DNA of 64,000 nucleotides from Adenophora triphylla var. japonica (taxonomy: Eukaryota > Streptophyta > Magnoliopsida > Asterales > Campanulaceae): assembly GCA_022495995.1 (NCBI GenBank), contig JAFEMH010005428.1:99421-163420 (forward strand), written 5' to 3'. Under the pieces are notes generated by a model that was not told where the DNA came from, did not search any database, and was given only the letters and a program-made list of their open reading frames with translations. Shown one piece after another: positions 33,801-44,702 of the stretch; within the stretch, counting starts at the first letter, position 1, and each line of letters starts with the position of its first letter. The position numbers were made by a program, and so were the translations under genes.

Positions 33801-35636
33801 CTTCTCAGAACATCTCATTAAATTCAGATATTTTTATGTTCTAAAAGTTCAGTGATCATGACGAAAATTGGCCAATTTGTCAAAGTTGTCTTAGTAAAAG
33901 GTGACTTGTCAAGATGTATATGTTTCCTGCTCAGCTGGGAGAGGGGAGGAGGTTTGGTGTACATGGCATGGCTGTTTGTTTGTTCAGGGTTGGTGGACAT
34001 GCATGGCTGTTTGTTTGTGCAAGAGGGCCCCTCCTCTTCCTCTCCCAATGAACAATGGTGATAGAAACTACTCCTGCTGCCCCAATAGAAGAGGTGGGTT
34101 TTTCTTTTCAGCCGTCCCAATTGAATAGTACTCCCTCCGTCCAAAAATGAATGTCTGAATTTCACTTTTGAGGGGCATTTGCAGAAATGTTGAACTTAAG
34201 CACTTATAGTAACATAAGTATATAAAAACCCTTTATGATCTTACAATATTGCATTGCAAGTGTAAGGTGAATCAGAACTTGTTGTATGATGAGGGAGGCA
34301 GAGGATTTTGCTGCATAGTTTGAATTAAAATTTGATGAGGGGCAATCTTGACAATTAATCTATTTTCAACCATCTTCTTAGTTTGCGTGTTTAGTCAGAC
34401 TCATTCTTCTATTGGGACGAAGGGAGTACCAGGTATGTATCACCCTGGGAATGTCCATGCATTGCTTAGGAATAGTGAATGGGGGTGGGTGAGGGGGTAT
34501 CATGTGGCCTTTTGAGGAAGGTTGGGTGTTCCTTCTCTCCCCTCCCATGAACAGCACTGACATAAATCACCACTATCTAGAGTTCTCAGACATCTGATGG
34601 CTTTAGGTGCAGTGAATGTGTGAAAAGCTTAGTTTCTCAACTTAAATCTGCGGTGACAGGTTTTGTCTGTGTCTCGGTTTGTTGGAGTTATCTGAATTAA
34701 GCTTGATCTGATTTATGCATTATTATGTGTACAGTGTGCTACATATTGCAAATAATACCTGGGAAGAGCTGTTTATTTCCTTTCTTTTTTATTAGTGCAG
34801 GAGGAGACGGACAACAATCTGCAAACAACTGGCAGGGATTCTTCAGCGTATCATCATACACTCAGTATTTCAATGTCGACACAGACGATGTTATCAACAG
34901 AATTACAAGTTCCTTGTATCCCACTGGAGATTTTTTCAGCAAAATTGACGCTAATCCTGATCTGTAAGTTCCATGTTTTTATTTGGAACAATGAAGGATT
35001 ATAGTTGACTGTTCCTAGCTCGATTAACTTGTTCTGCAAGAATCTAGTTTTGGAGACTATTTAATGCTTGTTAGAAAAAGAATACCTGATACCTCGTTGT
35101 TCCAAATCTTTAACCCGAATTCAGACTTGTGAAAGAATGATAAACAGAGTCCTTCTATGCTTGTTCCTTCCGTGGGCATGACAAGGATGTGTACCTTTTC
35201 TAGTAGGACAGAAACTGGTATCATTACTTTGACCAGAATATTGTACTCCAAATAATGGTCGAGTTGGGTCGAGGAGCTGAAATAAACGACTCTTAAAACA
35301 TCATATCTTATGTTAGTAGTTATCTTCCACGTTTAAAAGCTCAAGAAAAATTCCTCTAAAAAATCTTAAGAAGATTCTGATCAACTGTGACTGGGATATT
35401 TTTTTGGTTGGATTAGTGCCATTTTGCTGATGTTATTATCCAGTAAATCAGTAGTTGACTATACAGATTGCTCATCATCCTTGTCTGTTTTGCACTTTTT
35501 CATTTTTTAGCAGTCTGCTCATGTTGATGTATTTTTTTATTATTTGTTTTTTCTGATTTATTTATTATTAATGTTTTTATTATTATTATGTTTATTTATT
35601 ACTTCATTAATTTTTATTTTTTTAATTTTTTTCCTG

Positions 35637-35691
<55 letters not shown>

Positions 35692-35719
35692 AATATATAT
35701 ATACATACATATGTATATA

Positions 35720-35766
<47 letters not shown>

Positions 35767-35836
35767 GTATATATATATATATATATATATACATACATAT
35801 ATATATATGTATGTATATATATATATATATACATAC

Positions 35837-35869
<33 letters not shown>

Positions 35870-38800
35870 TTCTTTTATTATCACTTTTTTTCTTCTCTTT
35901 TCCTTTTCTAAGTTATATTCCTATTTCTTCCTTTAACTTGCTTTTTTTTTCTTTCACTATGACACATGAGGATTGATGTCTATGTTACCTGGACTCGGGA
36001 TCGGGTATCCGACAGGGGTACGGATCCTAGTGTCGGATTCACTTTTCCTCAAAAAATTGGACACGGGGACACTGTCCTAAAATTAGGATACGGGTACGGG
36101 GATACGTTAATAACAAAATATATTGAGTCTATTTATATACTTTACTTATAAATGAAGTCAACTCACTCTTTTTTTGCTAAGATATAATGTATAATTAAGT
36201 AAAACAACATTAAAACTTGTAAAATTTTTATAAATGAAGTCAACTCACTCCTTTTTTTCTTTTTAATTTTTCTTGTCGTATCCGAATGAAAATGCGGGTG
36301 TCGGGGTGTCTTGTCGGACACGATACGTGTCTGACACGGGTACTTCACCATATTTGAAGAGTCCGGGTAACACAGATTGATGTTAGCCGCTCCCGAATTA
36401 TTTTGGGACTAAAGCTTTGTTGTTGTTTTTTGCTCATGTTGATGTAATGTATTCTTGTATAGCAGGGAAATAAACCATACATACCCATTTCACATTCCTC
36501 AGTGTCAAGTGGAGAAATAATGTGTTACAGTTTAGAGTGTGTTCACTATATCCCTAGCATAAACACCCTCTACCCTCAAGTTAAAACTTAACCACAACTT
36601 CTATCCTTGAGGTAGATATTTGTAAGGTTTCTGCGTGTTTACATCAAATAGAAGCAATTAACCAGACTTAATGTTTTTGATGATTCTAATTTCTACTATA
36701 TGGTTGTAATTGTCCCAGTACACATTATTGATGTATTAGAATGGATTTATTTACAGCTATGGGCTCGTTTGGATCTCCACGACATTGATATTTGCCATCG
36801 CTGCTCTTGGAAATTGTGCCTCGTATCTGATGCTTAAAAGGAGTGATAGTGCTACTTTGTGGACCTTTGATGTCAACTATGTGAATTTTGCAGCCGTCTC
36901 TGTGTATGGTTATGTTGTCCTAGTACCACTGGCATTTTACTTCTTGCTTCAGTATCTGGGTTCAAATGTCAGCCTTGTTCGCTTTTGGTGCATGTGGGGA
37001 TATTCACTCTTCATTTTCATTCTCAGCAGTGTAAGTATACTCTCTTGCTTTTGGTTATGTATAGAAATTGGTTTATTTAATGATAAGTTAGCTAGGATAT
37101 CTTGCCTAAATCATATGGAAGTCCTCCTCAAGAAATTTGTAGTCAGAGGGACCAAGCACTATTGATGTGAACCCTAAATCGATGCAAAGAAAATCAACAC
37201 GACGAAATTCGTAATTGGGAAAAATTCAGAAAACAATGAATTGAATAAAAATAAGGAGCTTCTCTAAACCCTAGATCGGAGATTCGATCTAGAACCGGGG
37301 GGTGCAACCTTGACCCAATTGTTGCAATTAACTATGAACCAAAGCTACAGAACGCCACAAGCTTGCAGCTCAACAAACTTGATAAGTTCAATGGGTGAGA
37401 ATTTCCAATCCAAGAAATCTCGATAACTCACAATGAATCATTCAATCGAATTATATCAAAAGGTCCTTAAAACAATGTTAATGGCCGGCTTATAAAGGCT
37501 TGAGAAACCTAAAGAAACCCTAAAATACTTAAAATAAGGAATCCTTACAAAGATAGGAAACTTTAGACTAAATTTCGGAATTTCTATGTTGGCAGCATGC
37601 CAAGGCACTGTGCCAAGGCATGGCACAACCAAATTGACAGCAGACATCAACAGCAACTCAAATGCCAGGGCCTTGTGCCATGGCAAAGCAGTTTCCAGCT
37701 TTTTCCTAACAGACCCCTGAACTTTCCAATTCATCTTTGATAGAATGTAAAATGGAGTGGAAGTGAGGTTATTGTGGTGGTAGGTCGCCGGAGTAGAGGA
37801 AGAAAGAGGGCAGTTAGTTACAGGAAGAGAAAGGTAGAGAGAGAAAGTGTATTTTGATATTATTCAATGTTATGTTTTCTAATACAAAGATGAGTTATAT
37901 ACTAACTCATTCTAACAAACTATGTAACAAACTAACGGACTATTACATTCAAGCCCTTGTACTAACATTTATTACTATCTACTCCTTAACAATCTTCAAA
38001 CCTCATTTCTTCAATATTGATCATAGATTTGAGTTCTAGGGCTTCAAGAAAACACAGACTTTATTTCTTGGCCTTGAACATCTTTCATTCTTACTTTAAA
38101 TTTGATTTCTTCAACAAGATTCATTAAAGCTTCCAAAATCCTCTTTGTTCCTCCACGTGTCATCGGACCTCCATCAATCTCCAACGAATTTGATTACGAA
38201 TATGCATAAGGGTTTGATCCTCATCAACTATCCTATTGGTTTTGTAGTTATCTTTGCTTGCTAGCTAGAGTTGCCACTTTACTCTGTTAAAGAGGACATC
38301 ATGTAACAAATTCAACCCCTGTAGGCAAGTTGAAAAATTCTAGTCTGGGTTAATTGCTGGGCCTGTTCCGTGGTCCTTCAGAAGTTTCATGCTTATGTGA
38401 CTTGTCTAATTTGGTGAAGTTGAGTGCATATTATGTAGACCCACCCCACAATATTTTTTCCTCAGTAATGTGTCATCTCTTTAATGTCTGTATAATGTCT
38501 GTGTTGGTCTTCACTGCAAGGTAATACATTTTTGTGTCAAGATTTTTTTATTTTATTTTTGTATCTGTAACCACCGTAAAGAAACAGCGAAAATTTAATA
38601 GATCAATCTGCATTGTTTGGAAGCATGATATCAAGGTCTCAAGCTGAAGTTTTACCTAAGGATCCTTTTTGAGTCCTTGCTTAATACAGTATACTCTCTT
38701 TATCCCAAAAAGATAGTCCCATTTTGTTCTTGATGGTCAAACACAAGTGAACTTCGACTAGATATTAATGTCAATCTACTTATTCTAGTGGAATTCTACA

Positions 38801-39194
38801 AATTGTTAATAATAAATATCCAAGTGAATTATCAATAATAATTTTTATAAATTTCATTGGGATGATTAGATTGACATAAATGATTGGTCAAAGTTTGGTT
38901 GTGTTGACAATCAAAAACCAAACGGGACTATCTTTCCGGAAGTCTTATAATTGTGTGGTTTCCTTGATCACTTCTTATATTTGTTTTCGATTTTTTTTGC
39001 AGTTTCTGTTGATCATTCCCGTTGAATTTCTCCGATGGGTTATCGTAATCATCACTGGTGTCGTTTCAGCTGCCTTTGTCGTATTGAACCTCAAGTCTTA
39101 TGTAGTGGTGAATGATTTGACTATGGTGTTGGCTGCTGCATGTGTCTTGCAAGTGGGATTATCAATCTTCATCAAAATGTGGTTCTTCGCTTGA
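30814..39194 (+). CDS. YIPF1/2-like Yip1-family Golgi membrane protein, 6 exons
   Basis: Yip1-family proteins are multi-pass membrane proteins of ER-Golgi/TGN vesicle traffic that interact with Rab GTPases. Six exons fit: 30814-30867, 33346-33385, 33491-33583, 34801-34963, 36757-37030 and 39003-39194. All introns are GT-AG and the total is 816 nt, giving 271 residues plus stop with an unbroken frame. The N-terminal ~115 residues are cytosolic, starting [18 protein letters not shown], with a Gly-rich stretch, and then [20 protein letters not shown] and [10 protein letters not shown], hallmarks of the YIPF1/YIPF2 branch. About five membrane helices follow (near 121-141, 161-183, 196-214, 215-236 and 243-266), ending KMWFFA. 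Total length matches plant homologues as I recall. The gene is intact although introns 1, 3, 4 and 5 hold transposon insertions. The exact plant paralogue is not assigned. Confidence 0.95.
31547..31795 (-). repeat. 3' LTR of the gag-only element
   Basis: It matches 32679-32925 over about 250 bp with scattered differences, including GATCATATATATACACTCTT shared by both. The divergence is larger than in the nearby copia pair, so this insertion is older. Confidence 0.85.
31969..32460 (-). CDS. Copia-type gag protein of the gag-only element
   Basis: The 163-codon frame opens [20 protein letters not shown] and continues [31 protein letters not shown] and [16 protein letters not shown], the pattern of the retrotransposon gag/UBN2 families of plant copia elements. 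It ends after [18 protein letters not shown] without a zinc knuckle. Gag alone could package the element's RNA when a related autonomous copia supplies the enzymes. Downstream residues to the 3' LTR are not open. It may still be translated, but there is no evidence of that. Confidence 0.75.
   Translation of the reverse strand: MATLHPLYLNPNDHPGMFLVTEIIIDFNYNQWKRSMTVALSSKMKLGLALGINKQPSTQSKYFSQWNWCNDLSNNWILNVVSSEIRSSIVYVQTAREIWIDLEHRFTQGNAPQSFQIKKEIMALTHGNLSVTAYFTKFRAMFQRVCAAVFVEQTSCLMSMKNY
32679..32925 (-). repeat. 5' LTR of the gag-only element
   Basis: It is partner to 31547-31795. Its inner edge abuts the primer-binding site (complement of about 32668-32679). Its outer edge is near TTTATACA. 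Confidence 0.85.
34131..34426. mobile_element. Stowaway-like MITE in intron 3 of the YIPF-like gene
   Basis: It has terminal inverted repeats CTCCCTCCGTCC (left) and the complement of GGGACGAAGGGAG (right), flanked by TA on both sides. It is 296 bp with no coding capacity. The ends match those of plant Tc1/mariner-type Stowaway MITEs. Confidence 0.85.
35636..35870. repeat. (AT)n/(ATAC)n microsatellite
   Basis: This is an alternating purine-pyrimidine tract of AT and ATAC units in intron 4 of the YIPF-like gene. The Tyr/Ile-rich open frames on both strands are products of the repeat and are not genes. Confidence 0.95.
35980..36374. mobile_element. Mutator-like MITE with 9-bp target duplication
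   Basis: GATTGATGT at 35971-35979 is repeated at 36375-36383. Between them, the ends form inverted repeats (CTATGTTACCTGGACTC against the complement of GAGTCCGGGTAACACA). It is about 395 bp, non-coding, and contains GTCGGACACG-type phrases in both orientations. A 9-bp duplication is characteristic of Mutator-like elements. It is inserted into the retroposed segment. Confidence 0.85.
37163..38226. mobile_element. Solo LTR in intron 5 of the YIPF-like gene
   Basis: It begins TGATGTGAACCC and ends GATCCTCATCA, with TG/CA ends, and is flanked by ACTAT at 37158-37162 and 38227-38231. At 1064 bp without primer site, genes or a second LTR, it fits a solo LTR left by recombination. A stretch rich in GGCAT/CCAAGG phrases (37590-37690) and a GAGAGA run (37830-37850) lie inside. 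Family and orientation are not assigned. Confidence 0.82.
38692..38943. mobile_element. Degenerate Stowaway-like MITE in intron 5
   Basis: The left end TACTCTCTTTATCCC then AAAAAGATAGTCCC mirrors, in inverted orientation, GGGACTATCTTTCC near the right end. The inverted match continues inward (TTGATGGTCAAAC against the complement of GTTGACAATCAAAAA). The outer right end is less well matched. It lies just before exon 6 of the YIPF-like gene. Confidence 0.65.
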
Positions 39195-39576
39195 AACTTC
39201 AAGGCAAACAATTAACGTTTTGTGTGGGAAACATTTTGAGGTAGTCGAATCGCTCTCTGGTTTTGATTTTTAGAGCGAAGATTTTATAGAGTGATTCAAG
39301 AAAAGGTGGTGAAATGATTAGCAGGTATTGTTGTTGGATGTAGGGTGGTTTATTTGGAAGACAATGTACTTTTGGGCTATAATACTGCTGTAGCATATAG
39401 AGGCCAATATCAAAGGAAAAACATAATCAGTTGAATATCTCTTTTGTTTTAAACCATGGATTTGTAAATGCTATACTGTTTTGTAAATCATAATTCAATG
39501 GATTTCTTGTACGACTTACTTTAGCTTCATTTTATTGTAGTTTTTAACTAACAGGAAAGTTCACCCAGCTAAAATG
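39195..39576 (+). other. 3' untranslated region and flank of the YIPF-like gene
   Basis: This is about 380 bp after the stop codon. A polyadenylation signal is not certain, but AATTCAATGGATTTC and T-rich stretches near 39490-39545 are compatible with a plant 3' end. No other gene is seen. Confidence 0.45.
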
Positions 39577-39795
39577 CTACCTCTGTCCAAATTGAATGAT
39601 CGAAAAAAAATTCAAATTTGCTCTCGATCAAGAGCAAGTTTGAAAAGAAAAAAAAAATCGGTCATTTATTTTGGGACGGATGGATCACGAACTAATTTGA
39701 AAATTTTTGGTAATTCATTTTGGGACACGGATGGATCAAGAATAAATTTGAAAAAAATTTGGTCATTCATTTTTTCATTTTGGGATGAAGGGATT
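39577..39795. mobile_element. Stowaway-like MITE with internally repeated end
   Basis: The left end CTACCTCTGTCC and the right end GGGATGAAGGGA are degenerate inverted repeats. The block GGTCATTTATTTTGGGACGG recurs with variation three times (about 39659, 39707 and 39760), so the right end has been duplicated in tandem. It is non-coding. Confidence 0.65.
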
Positions 39796-40363
39796 ATTTC
39801 TTTAGTTAAAAGTTGGTTAACGTAAGTGTTGAGATTACTTTTTATGGCAAATATTTAGTGCCCATTTGCCATGTAACTTCTTTTACATACCATCTCCAGT
39901 ATTAGCATACGGGGACCCCATCCGTCTTGCCGAAAATTACACATTTTTTAGGTTAGCACAAGAATTAAGGAAAAGTTTACAATATGTGTTGGACTGAGAT
40001 GGATGGTAAATCGGGAGAACACCGCCTCCACAGTCCAGCACGCACCTCGGTCGAATATCGATCAATCAACATTCAATCAGAAAGGTGTCAATTTGATAAA
40101 GAAAAAACTGACCAGACTACAGAAAATTTAGTGTAACCTGTTGTCAACTTTCAGGAAAAGGTTCACATGAGAACATGAGAGCATATGCGGAGAAGTGTCT
40201 GAAACAACACGGCCGTTAAGGAACAGATGTCAAAGGAAGTTAAAGTCGTGCCAAAAATCAATTAACAGATGTCAGATAATTTAGGGAAAGCACGTGTAAT
40301 TGGACATTACGTTAGTTGTAAGAATCCTAATTCCATGGTAACTTGTAATCTCATGGATATGTT
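39796..40363. other. Intergenic DNA
   Basis: No gene, RNA or mobile-element end could be identified in this stretch. Composition is moderately AT-rich. Confidence 0.5.
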
Positions 40364-41541
40364 CAGGTCCGGTCCTGTAAAATTTGTGGCCCTAGGCTAA
40401 CTTTTTAGGCGAGATCCTCTTAATGTAACTTTTAACCAAACAAATAAAAATATGGTCATTATCAATCTAGTAAGTAACAATATTTTATACTAAATAAAAA
40501 TATGATATATCATAATATCCTTACATGATACTATATAAACACATTTCTCCTAGCATATTTAAAAGTAAAATCATGAATCAAAACTGAATAATCAACTTTA
40601 TCAACTATATTTTTCTCAATCGATACCAAAGCTAGCTCATTTAGCCTTTCTTGACGACAAATCAATTTCAAATTATAACTGCAGTGCAGCGAGGCGCAAT
40701 AACCATTATAATGACGACATTGTTCACCGGATAATTACATTAGAGTGTTTTGGTGAAATTCTTATCTTTAAAAAAACACAAATCAATTTCAAATTACATT
40801 ATTCAATTAGAGACTTTCAATTAAGGCTTTTTGAAATCAATTAGGGGATATGAATTGGAGAAGGTAAACGAATTACTTGATTATAGGTAACTTCGTAATG
40901 AATTTAAAGCACATACCTTTCGCAAAACAGAGGACAGAGGAACACAAGAACGCTAAGTAGTAATCAACTACAAGTTACCTTAGGTATTGATAGAGACCGT
41001 GATGAATCAAAACGTGTAGCCGGAACCAATAGAAAACAAGAAAAGGAGATGGAAGTAGATAAGGAGCATAATACAGAGAAAAACCATGCCATGGGATAGA
41101 CACATTTAAGGCTTTTCGAAATCAATTAGGGGATAGGGATTGGAGAAGGAGAACGAATTACTTGATTATTGACGGTGGCATGATGCAACTGCAGTGGTGG
41201 TGGCGTCTGGGGGCTCTGCGGCAACGGTGGGCGTTGGATCTGGCGTAGGTCGTAACTGGGTGGGTAAGCCAAAAGCGTCGTTCCTTTTCTCCCTTTAAAT
41301 CTTTTGTTTTTGTTTTTTTTTAAGTAACAAAAGAAATTAAGAAAAATTTAAATTTGGATTTTTTTTAATGTGGGTGTTGTTGAATATGTATGGGCCAAAT
41401 ATTGATTTGGGTTAAAATTTTGAGTTAAAATTGAGCCTACCTAATACATATACCCAACAATTTTGGAGGCCCCTAAACTAGCCCATTTTTTTTGTGACTC
41501 TAGGCCATGGCCTCACCTGCGTTTAGCCATGGCCGGCCCTG
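40364..41541. mobile_element. Non-autonomous hAT-like element
   Basis: The left end CAGGTCCGGTCCTG and the complement of the right end, CAGGGCCGGCCATG, are inverted repeats of the CAGGGCCGGCCCTG type seen in plant hAT elements. The 8-bp flanks GATATGTT (40356-40363) and GATCTATT (41542-41549) match at six positions and may be a decayed target duplication. It is 1178 bp with no transposase. Inside, a ~60-bp block (AAATCAATTAGGGGATA...) is present twice, at about 40836 and 41116. Confidence 0.7.
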
Positions 41542-41599
41542 GATCTATTCCTCGTAGGGCATGTCAACCTAACCAAGGATTTTATGGTGGACACGTCTA

Positions 41600-42296
41600 A
41601 AAGAGCATCTCCAACGATTTAACGGTTTGGTGCAGAAATTACGTCAAAATATTAAAGTGGTGTAATTTTAGCATCAAATATCTTCCACCATCTCCAATAA
41701 ATTGCTTCAAATCTTGCATCAAATAATTTTTTTTCCATAATATTCCTTATTATTTCATTTCATTTCATTTAATTAAATTAAATTATATTATATATTATGC
41801 TATAAAACTTAAATAAGACAATTAATAACTATAAATAAATAAATTTAAAATACAAAGTTATTAGAAGAAACATTAAAATAGATAATTAAAATTAAATGTT
41901 TCAAAATACAATATCAATGGAAAATTAAGTTACATGACAATGATAGATTAGCATTTAATTTTCTGAATTCAAATATTCATCCCATAAATGTTCAATCAAG
42001 ACATCTATAAATTCAAAGTGAGCTCGTTGATCCTTGATTTGTGTCGCTCGAGAAATTGTCGAAATCGAGTATTTTCATTCATCATTTCTATATCGGGGGC
42101 AGGTGCATCCATGGTATCTTGAATTTCTATAGTCACATCACGTTCATCGTCAATATTCATATTGTACTTTATAAAACATGCAATCATTATAGCATGTAAG
42201 TTCCTTTTATTTCAATAGCTAACCGGTCCTGCCAATATTACAAATCGTGATTATAGAACTCTGAATGCACGCTCGACGTCCTTTCTACACGATTCT
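41600..42296 (-). pseudogene. PIF/Harbinger transposase remnant, C-terminal part
   Basis: On the minus strand, CRKDVERAFRVL (near 42290-42250) and MIACFI...NMNIDDERDV (42187-42130) match the conserved RKDVERAFGVLQ and HNMIIEDERD blocks of plant Harbinger transposases. RFRQFLERHKSRINE follows. Several stops interrupt it. AGAGCATCTCCAACG near 41602 resembles a Harbinger/Tourist terminal repeat and may mark the element's end. 41650-42000 is AT-rich and non-coding. The gene is split by a copia insertion at 42297. Confidence 0.75.
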
Positions 42297-43308
42297 ATTA
42301 TTGAAAATATTTCAAAAAAATAGAAATAATTCAAAATAAATTGTTTTTTGAAAATAGAAAAATAGAAAATAGAAGGAGATGAAGAGATGGAAAATAAAGT
42401 AATAATAAATTTATTAATCGGGACGGAAGTCGAGTCTTGTGAAACATAATCTGCATAAGAATAATTTGTCCCGCACTGGTGATGACGGATTAGCGGCAAT
42501 CCTTTCGTAAGATAAAACGACTTTTCGACTCTTGATATAAGCATTTCAAATCAAGAGTCCTACGAACTAACAGTATTTGGAACTTCTGAACTTTGAATTA
42601 AGAAAAATGCTTCAATATTTACTAACTAACAGATTTCTCTAATGATTTGAATGATGGAATGAATGAAACTAACATGCTGGGGGGCTATTTATGGTTTTCC
42701 AAGAGTTGTGGTGCCTTTTAGGTAATAGACACAATTTAGATCGAATGGATTTGGACCGTCTAATATGATCCTGATCAAGGCACCAGATTGAGCGGAGCGA
42801 CCCACGCCCATTCGAGGATACGCGGATCCTCCATCTGAACCGACCCATGTTCATTTGAATGTACACATCCGCCCATTGCACCTATTCGGCCCAATCTGTC
42901 CGCCCCACGTACCTATTCCGCCCAATTTGCGGCCCGCCCACCTGGGCATCCATGGACCGAACCAAACCGTCCCTTAGTTAGAACCAATGCATGCACCTAA
43001 CCTCCTGGTTCAACCCACGAACTGAACCATATATCTGGGTGATCTGGACAAAACTTTAATGCTCCTTAGCTCCTACCGACGATGCGGTTGTGCGGGGTGC
43101 AAAGTGTGCACTAAAGTGCCCAATGTGCCCTTTGCGCGCTTAGCGGGCTCGGGCTCGGATGGTTCGAATTTGAGCTAGTCCAAAACTAGCACAATTGGGT
43201 CACTATTTGCATAGCTAGCCCAATGGACCACTAGGTTGCATGATAGGTGGATAACACTTGATTGTTACCACCTTGAAGTGGATGAGTTTATAAACTCTCC
43301 TACTTTGT
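42297..43308 (-). repeat. 3' LTR (truncated) of the deleted copia element
   Basis: It matches 44703 to about 45727 with many small differences. Its outer edge is at 42297; its inner edge (about 43308) lacks the LTR start and runs straight into protease codons. The deletion therefore removed most of pol and the first part of this LTR in one event. Confidence 0.8.
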
Positions 43309-43585
43309 TTTTTGCCTCAGGGCGGATTATGTTCATTACATTCATCTTGAAAAGGCCCTTCTCGAGGTAACCTTTTCCAAGGAAAAGACCATTTTTTGTC
43401 AACACAAACTTGTCGGATTCAAACACTAATCTAAAACCGGCCTTACTCAATAAAGCACCGGAAACCAGGTTCTTACGGATGTCTGGGACATGCATCATAT
43501 CCAGTAAGGTCAACTCCTTGCCTGAAGTCATCTTCAACACGACTTTTCCAATGCCCAGAACATTGTAATTAACAGAATTTCTCAT
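43265..43585 (-). pseudogene. copia protease/GAG-pre-integrase fragment
   Basis: The fragment reads [40 protein letters not shown] and GLFKMNVM. This is the region just after the protease active site in copia elements. The active-site DSGA is not in this frame; upstream codons (43586-43746) are broken. The frame ends inside LTR sequence at about 43265, a product of the deletion. Confidence 0.8.
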
Positions 43586-43746
43586 ATATGGCTTCCTTCC
43601 AGAAATGGGAGTGTCTCAGTGTAGGATGAGAAACTCTATTTATCTGCACAAATATGGCGGGTAGCACATGTATCTATCCACCATTCTTTTGGATTATCAT
43701 CCAATTTAGTCAAATTGGCTTCAAACACTATAGCAGCAAAATCAAG

Positions 43747-44670
43747 CTACATATCATCAACAACGTTAGCTTGATTCATGTTGCCTCTCAAGTCTTCCCT
43801 CATTGGGTGCTGGCAATCCTTAGATACATGACCGGACATGCCACAATTGTAACATGCCCCTTTAAAATTCTTGGTCGGCTTCTTTCTAGCATTCCCTGAA
43901 TGCTTCCTCTTCTTACTTGTGCTTGCTTCAGTAAGGTGGACCTTTGCTTCCATCTTGCTTTTGTTAGCCTTGGCTTCAACATTGGCCTCATTCTTTCGGC
44001 TATTCTCCTCAATCTGAAGATGAATCACCAGGTCTTCTAGCCCCATCTCCTTGCGCTTACGCTTGAGATATTTCTTGAAGTCCTTCCATGCTGGTGATAA
44101 TTTCTCAATGATTGATGCCACCTTGAATGGTTCATTCATAATCATCCCTTTAGCGGCTAATCCATGCAGGATCAACTGAAAACTCATCTACTTGGCTGGC
44201 CACGGTCTTTGTGTCAACAATCTTGTAGTCAAGGTACTTGCCGACTACAAATTTCTTTGAACCAGCATCCTCAATTTTGTACTTTCACTCCAAAGTGTTC
44301 CATAACTCTTTGCTTGTCTCAACGAGACAGTATGCACTGTAGAGGGCATCATCCAACCCATTCAATATGTAATTTCTACACAAGAAATGACCATGAACCC
44401 ATGCCTCTTTGGCAACCCGTCTTTGATGGTCGGGATCATCAACTGGTATAGCAGGGGGGTCCTCTTCTGCAGACTGAGGGTGGTCAAGTAAAACAACATC
44501 TTTTGCTGCCACCTCTTAAAATCCACCCTCGTTAAATTTGCAGGTTTCTCACCATGTGCCGGGTGAGTCGGAGCAGAAGAAGATGCAACATTCTGATTAG
44601 TTGTATCTTGGGTTTGACTGGGAATAGGCCCAGAAGATTGGGAGGTATCATTTTCATTAACCATTTCCAA
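43747..44670 (-). pseudogene. copia gag with CCHC zinc knuckle, frameshifted
   Basis: Three overlapping minus-strand frames form it. 44670-44362 gives the start (MEMVNENDTSQSSGPIPSQT, NLTRVDFKRWQQKMLFYL). 44512-44285 gives EAWVHGHFLCRNYILNGLDD and LYSAYCLVETSKELWNTLE. 44187-43747 gives the C-terminal half with FKKYLKRKRKEMGLEDL and the knuckle CYNCGMSGHVSKDC. Frame changes occur near 44400 and 44240. The knuckle itself is intact. Confidence 0.88.
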
Positions 44671-44702
44671 GAATATTGTTTAATAAAATTCTTCTTACGA
44701 TT

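Larger units (their letters stand above)
35516..36444 (+). mobile_element. Retroposed segment with 16-bp target duplication and (TTG)n tail
   Basis: TGCTCATGTTGATGTA occurs at 35516-35531 and again at 36429-36444. Just before the second copy the sequence ends ATTTTGGGACTAAAGC followed by TTGTTGTTG-type repeats, the ending seen in some plant SINEs. The insert now also holds an AT microsatellite and a nested MITE, which would explain its 897-bp size. The 5' part does not look like a tRNA-derived SINE head, so the class is uncertain. Confidence 0.6.

Noticed and set aside
33852..34165. Overlapping frames of 69-113 codons in intron 3
   Set aside because: Intronic, partly MITE sequence, no recognisable domain and mutually overlapping on both strands.
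35544..35936. Ile/Tyr-rich frames on both strands
   Set aside because: Products of the AT/ATAC microsatellite.
36785..37165. Separate 126-residue membrane protein
   Set aside because: It is exon 5 of the YIPF-like gene read into its intron.
38880..39002. Upstream start for the last YIPF exon as a separate 104-residue protein
   Set aside because: The first 41 codons are intron and MITE sequence; a TTTTTTTTGCAG acceptor at 39002 fits the multi-exon model exactly.
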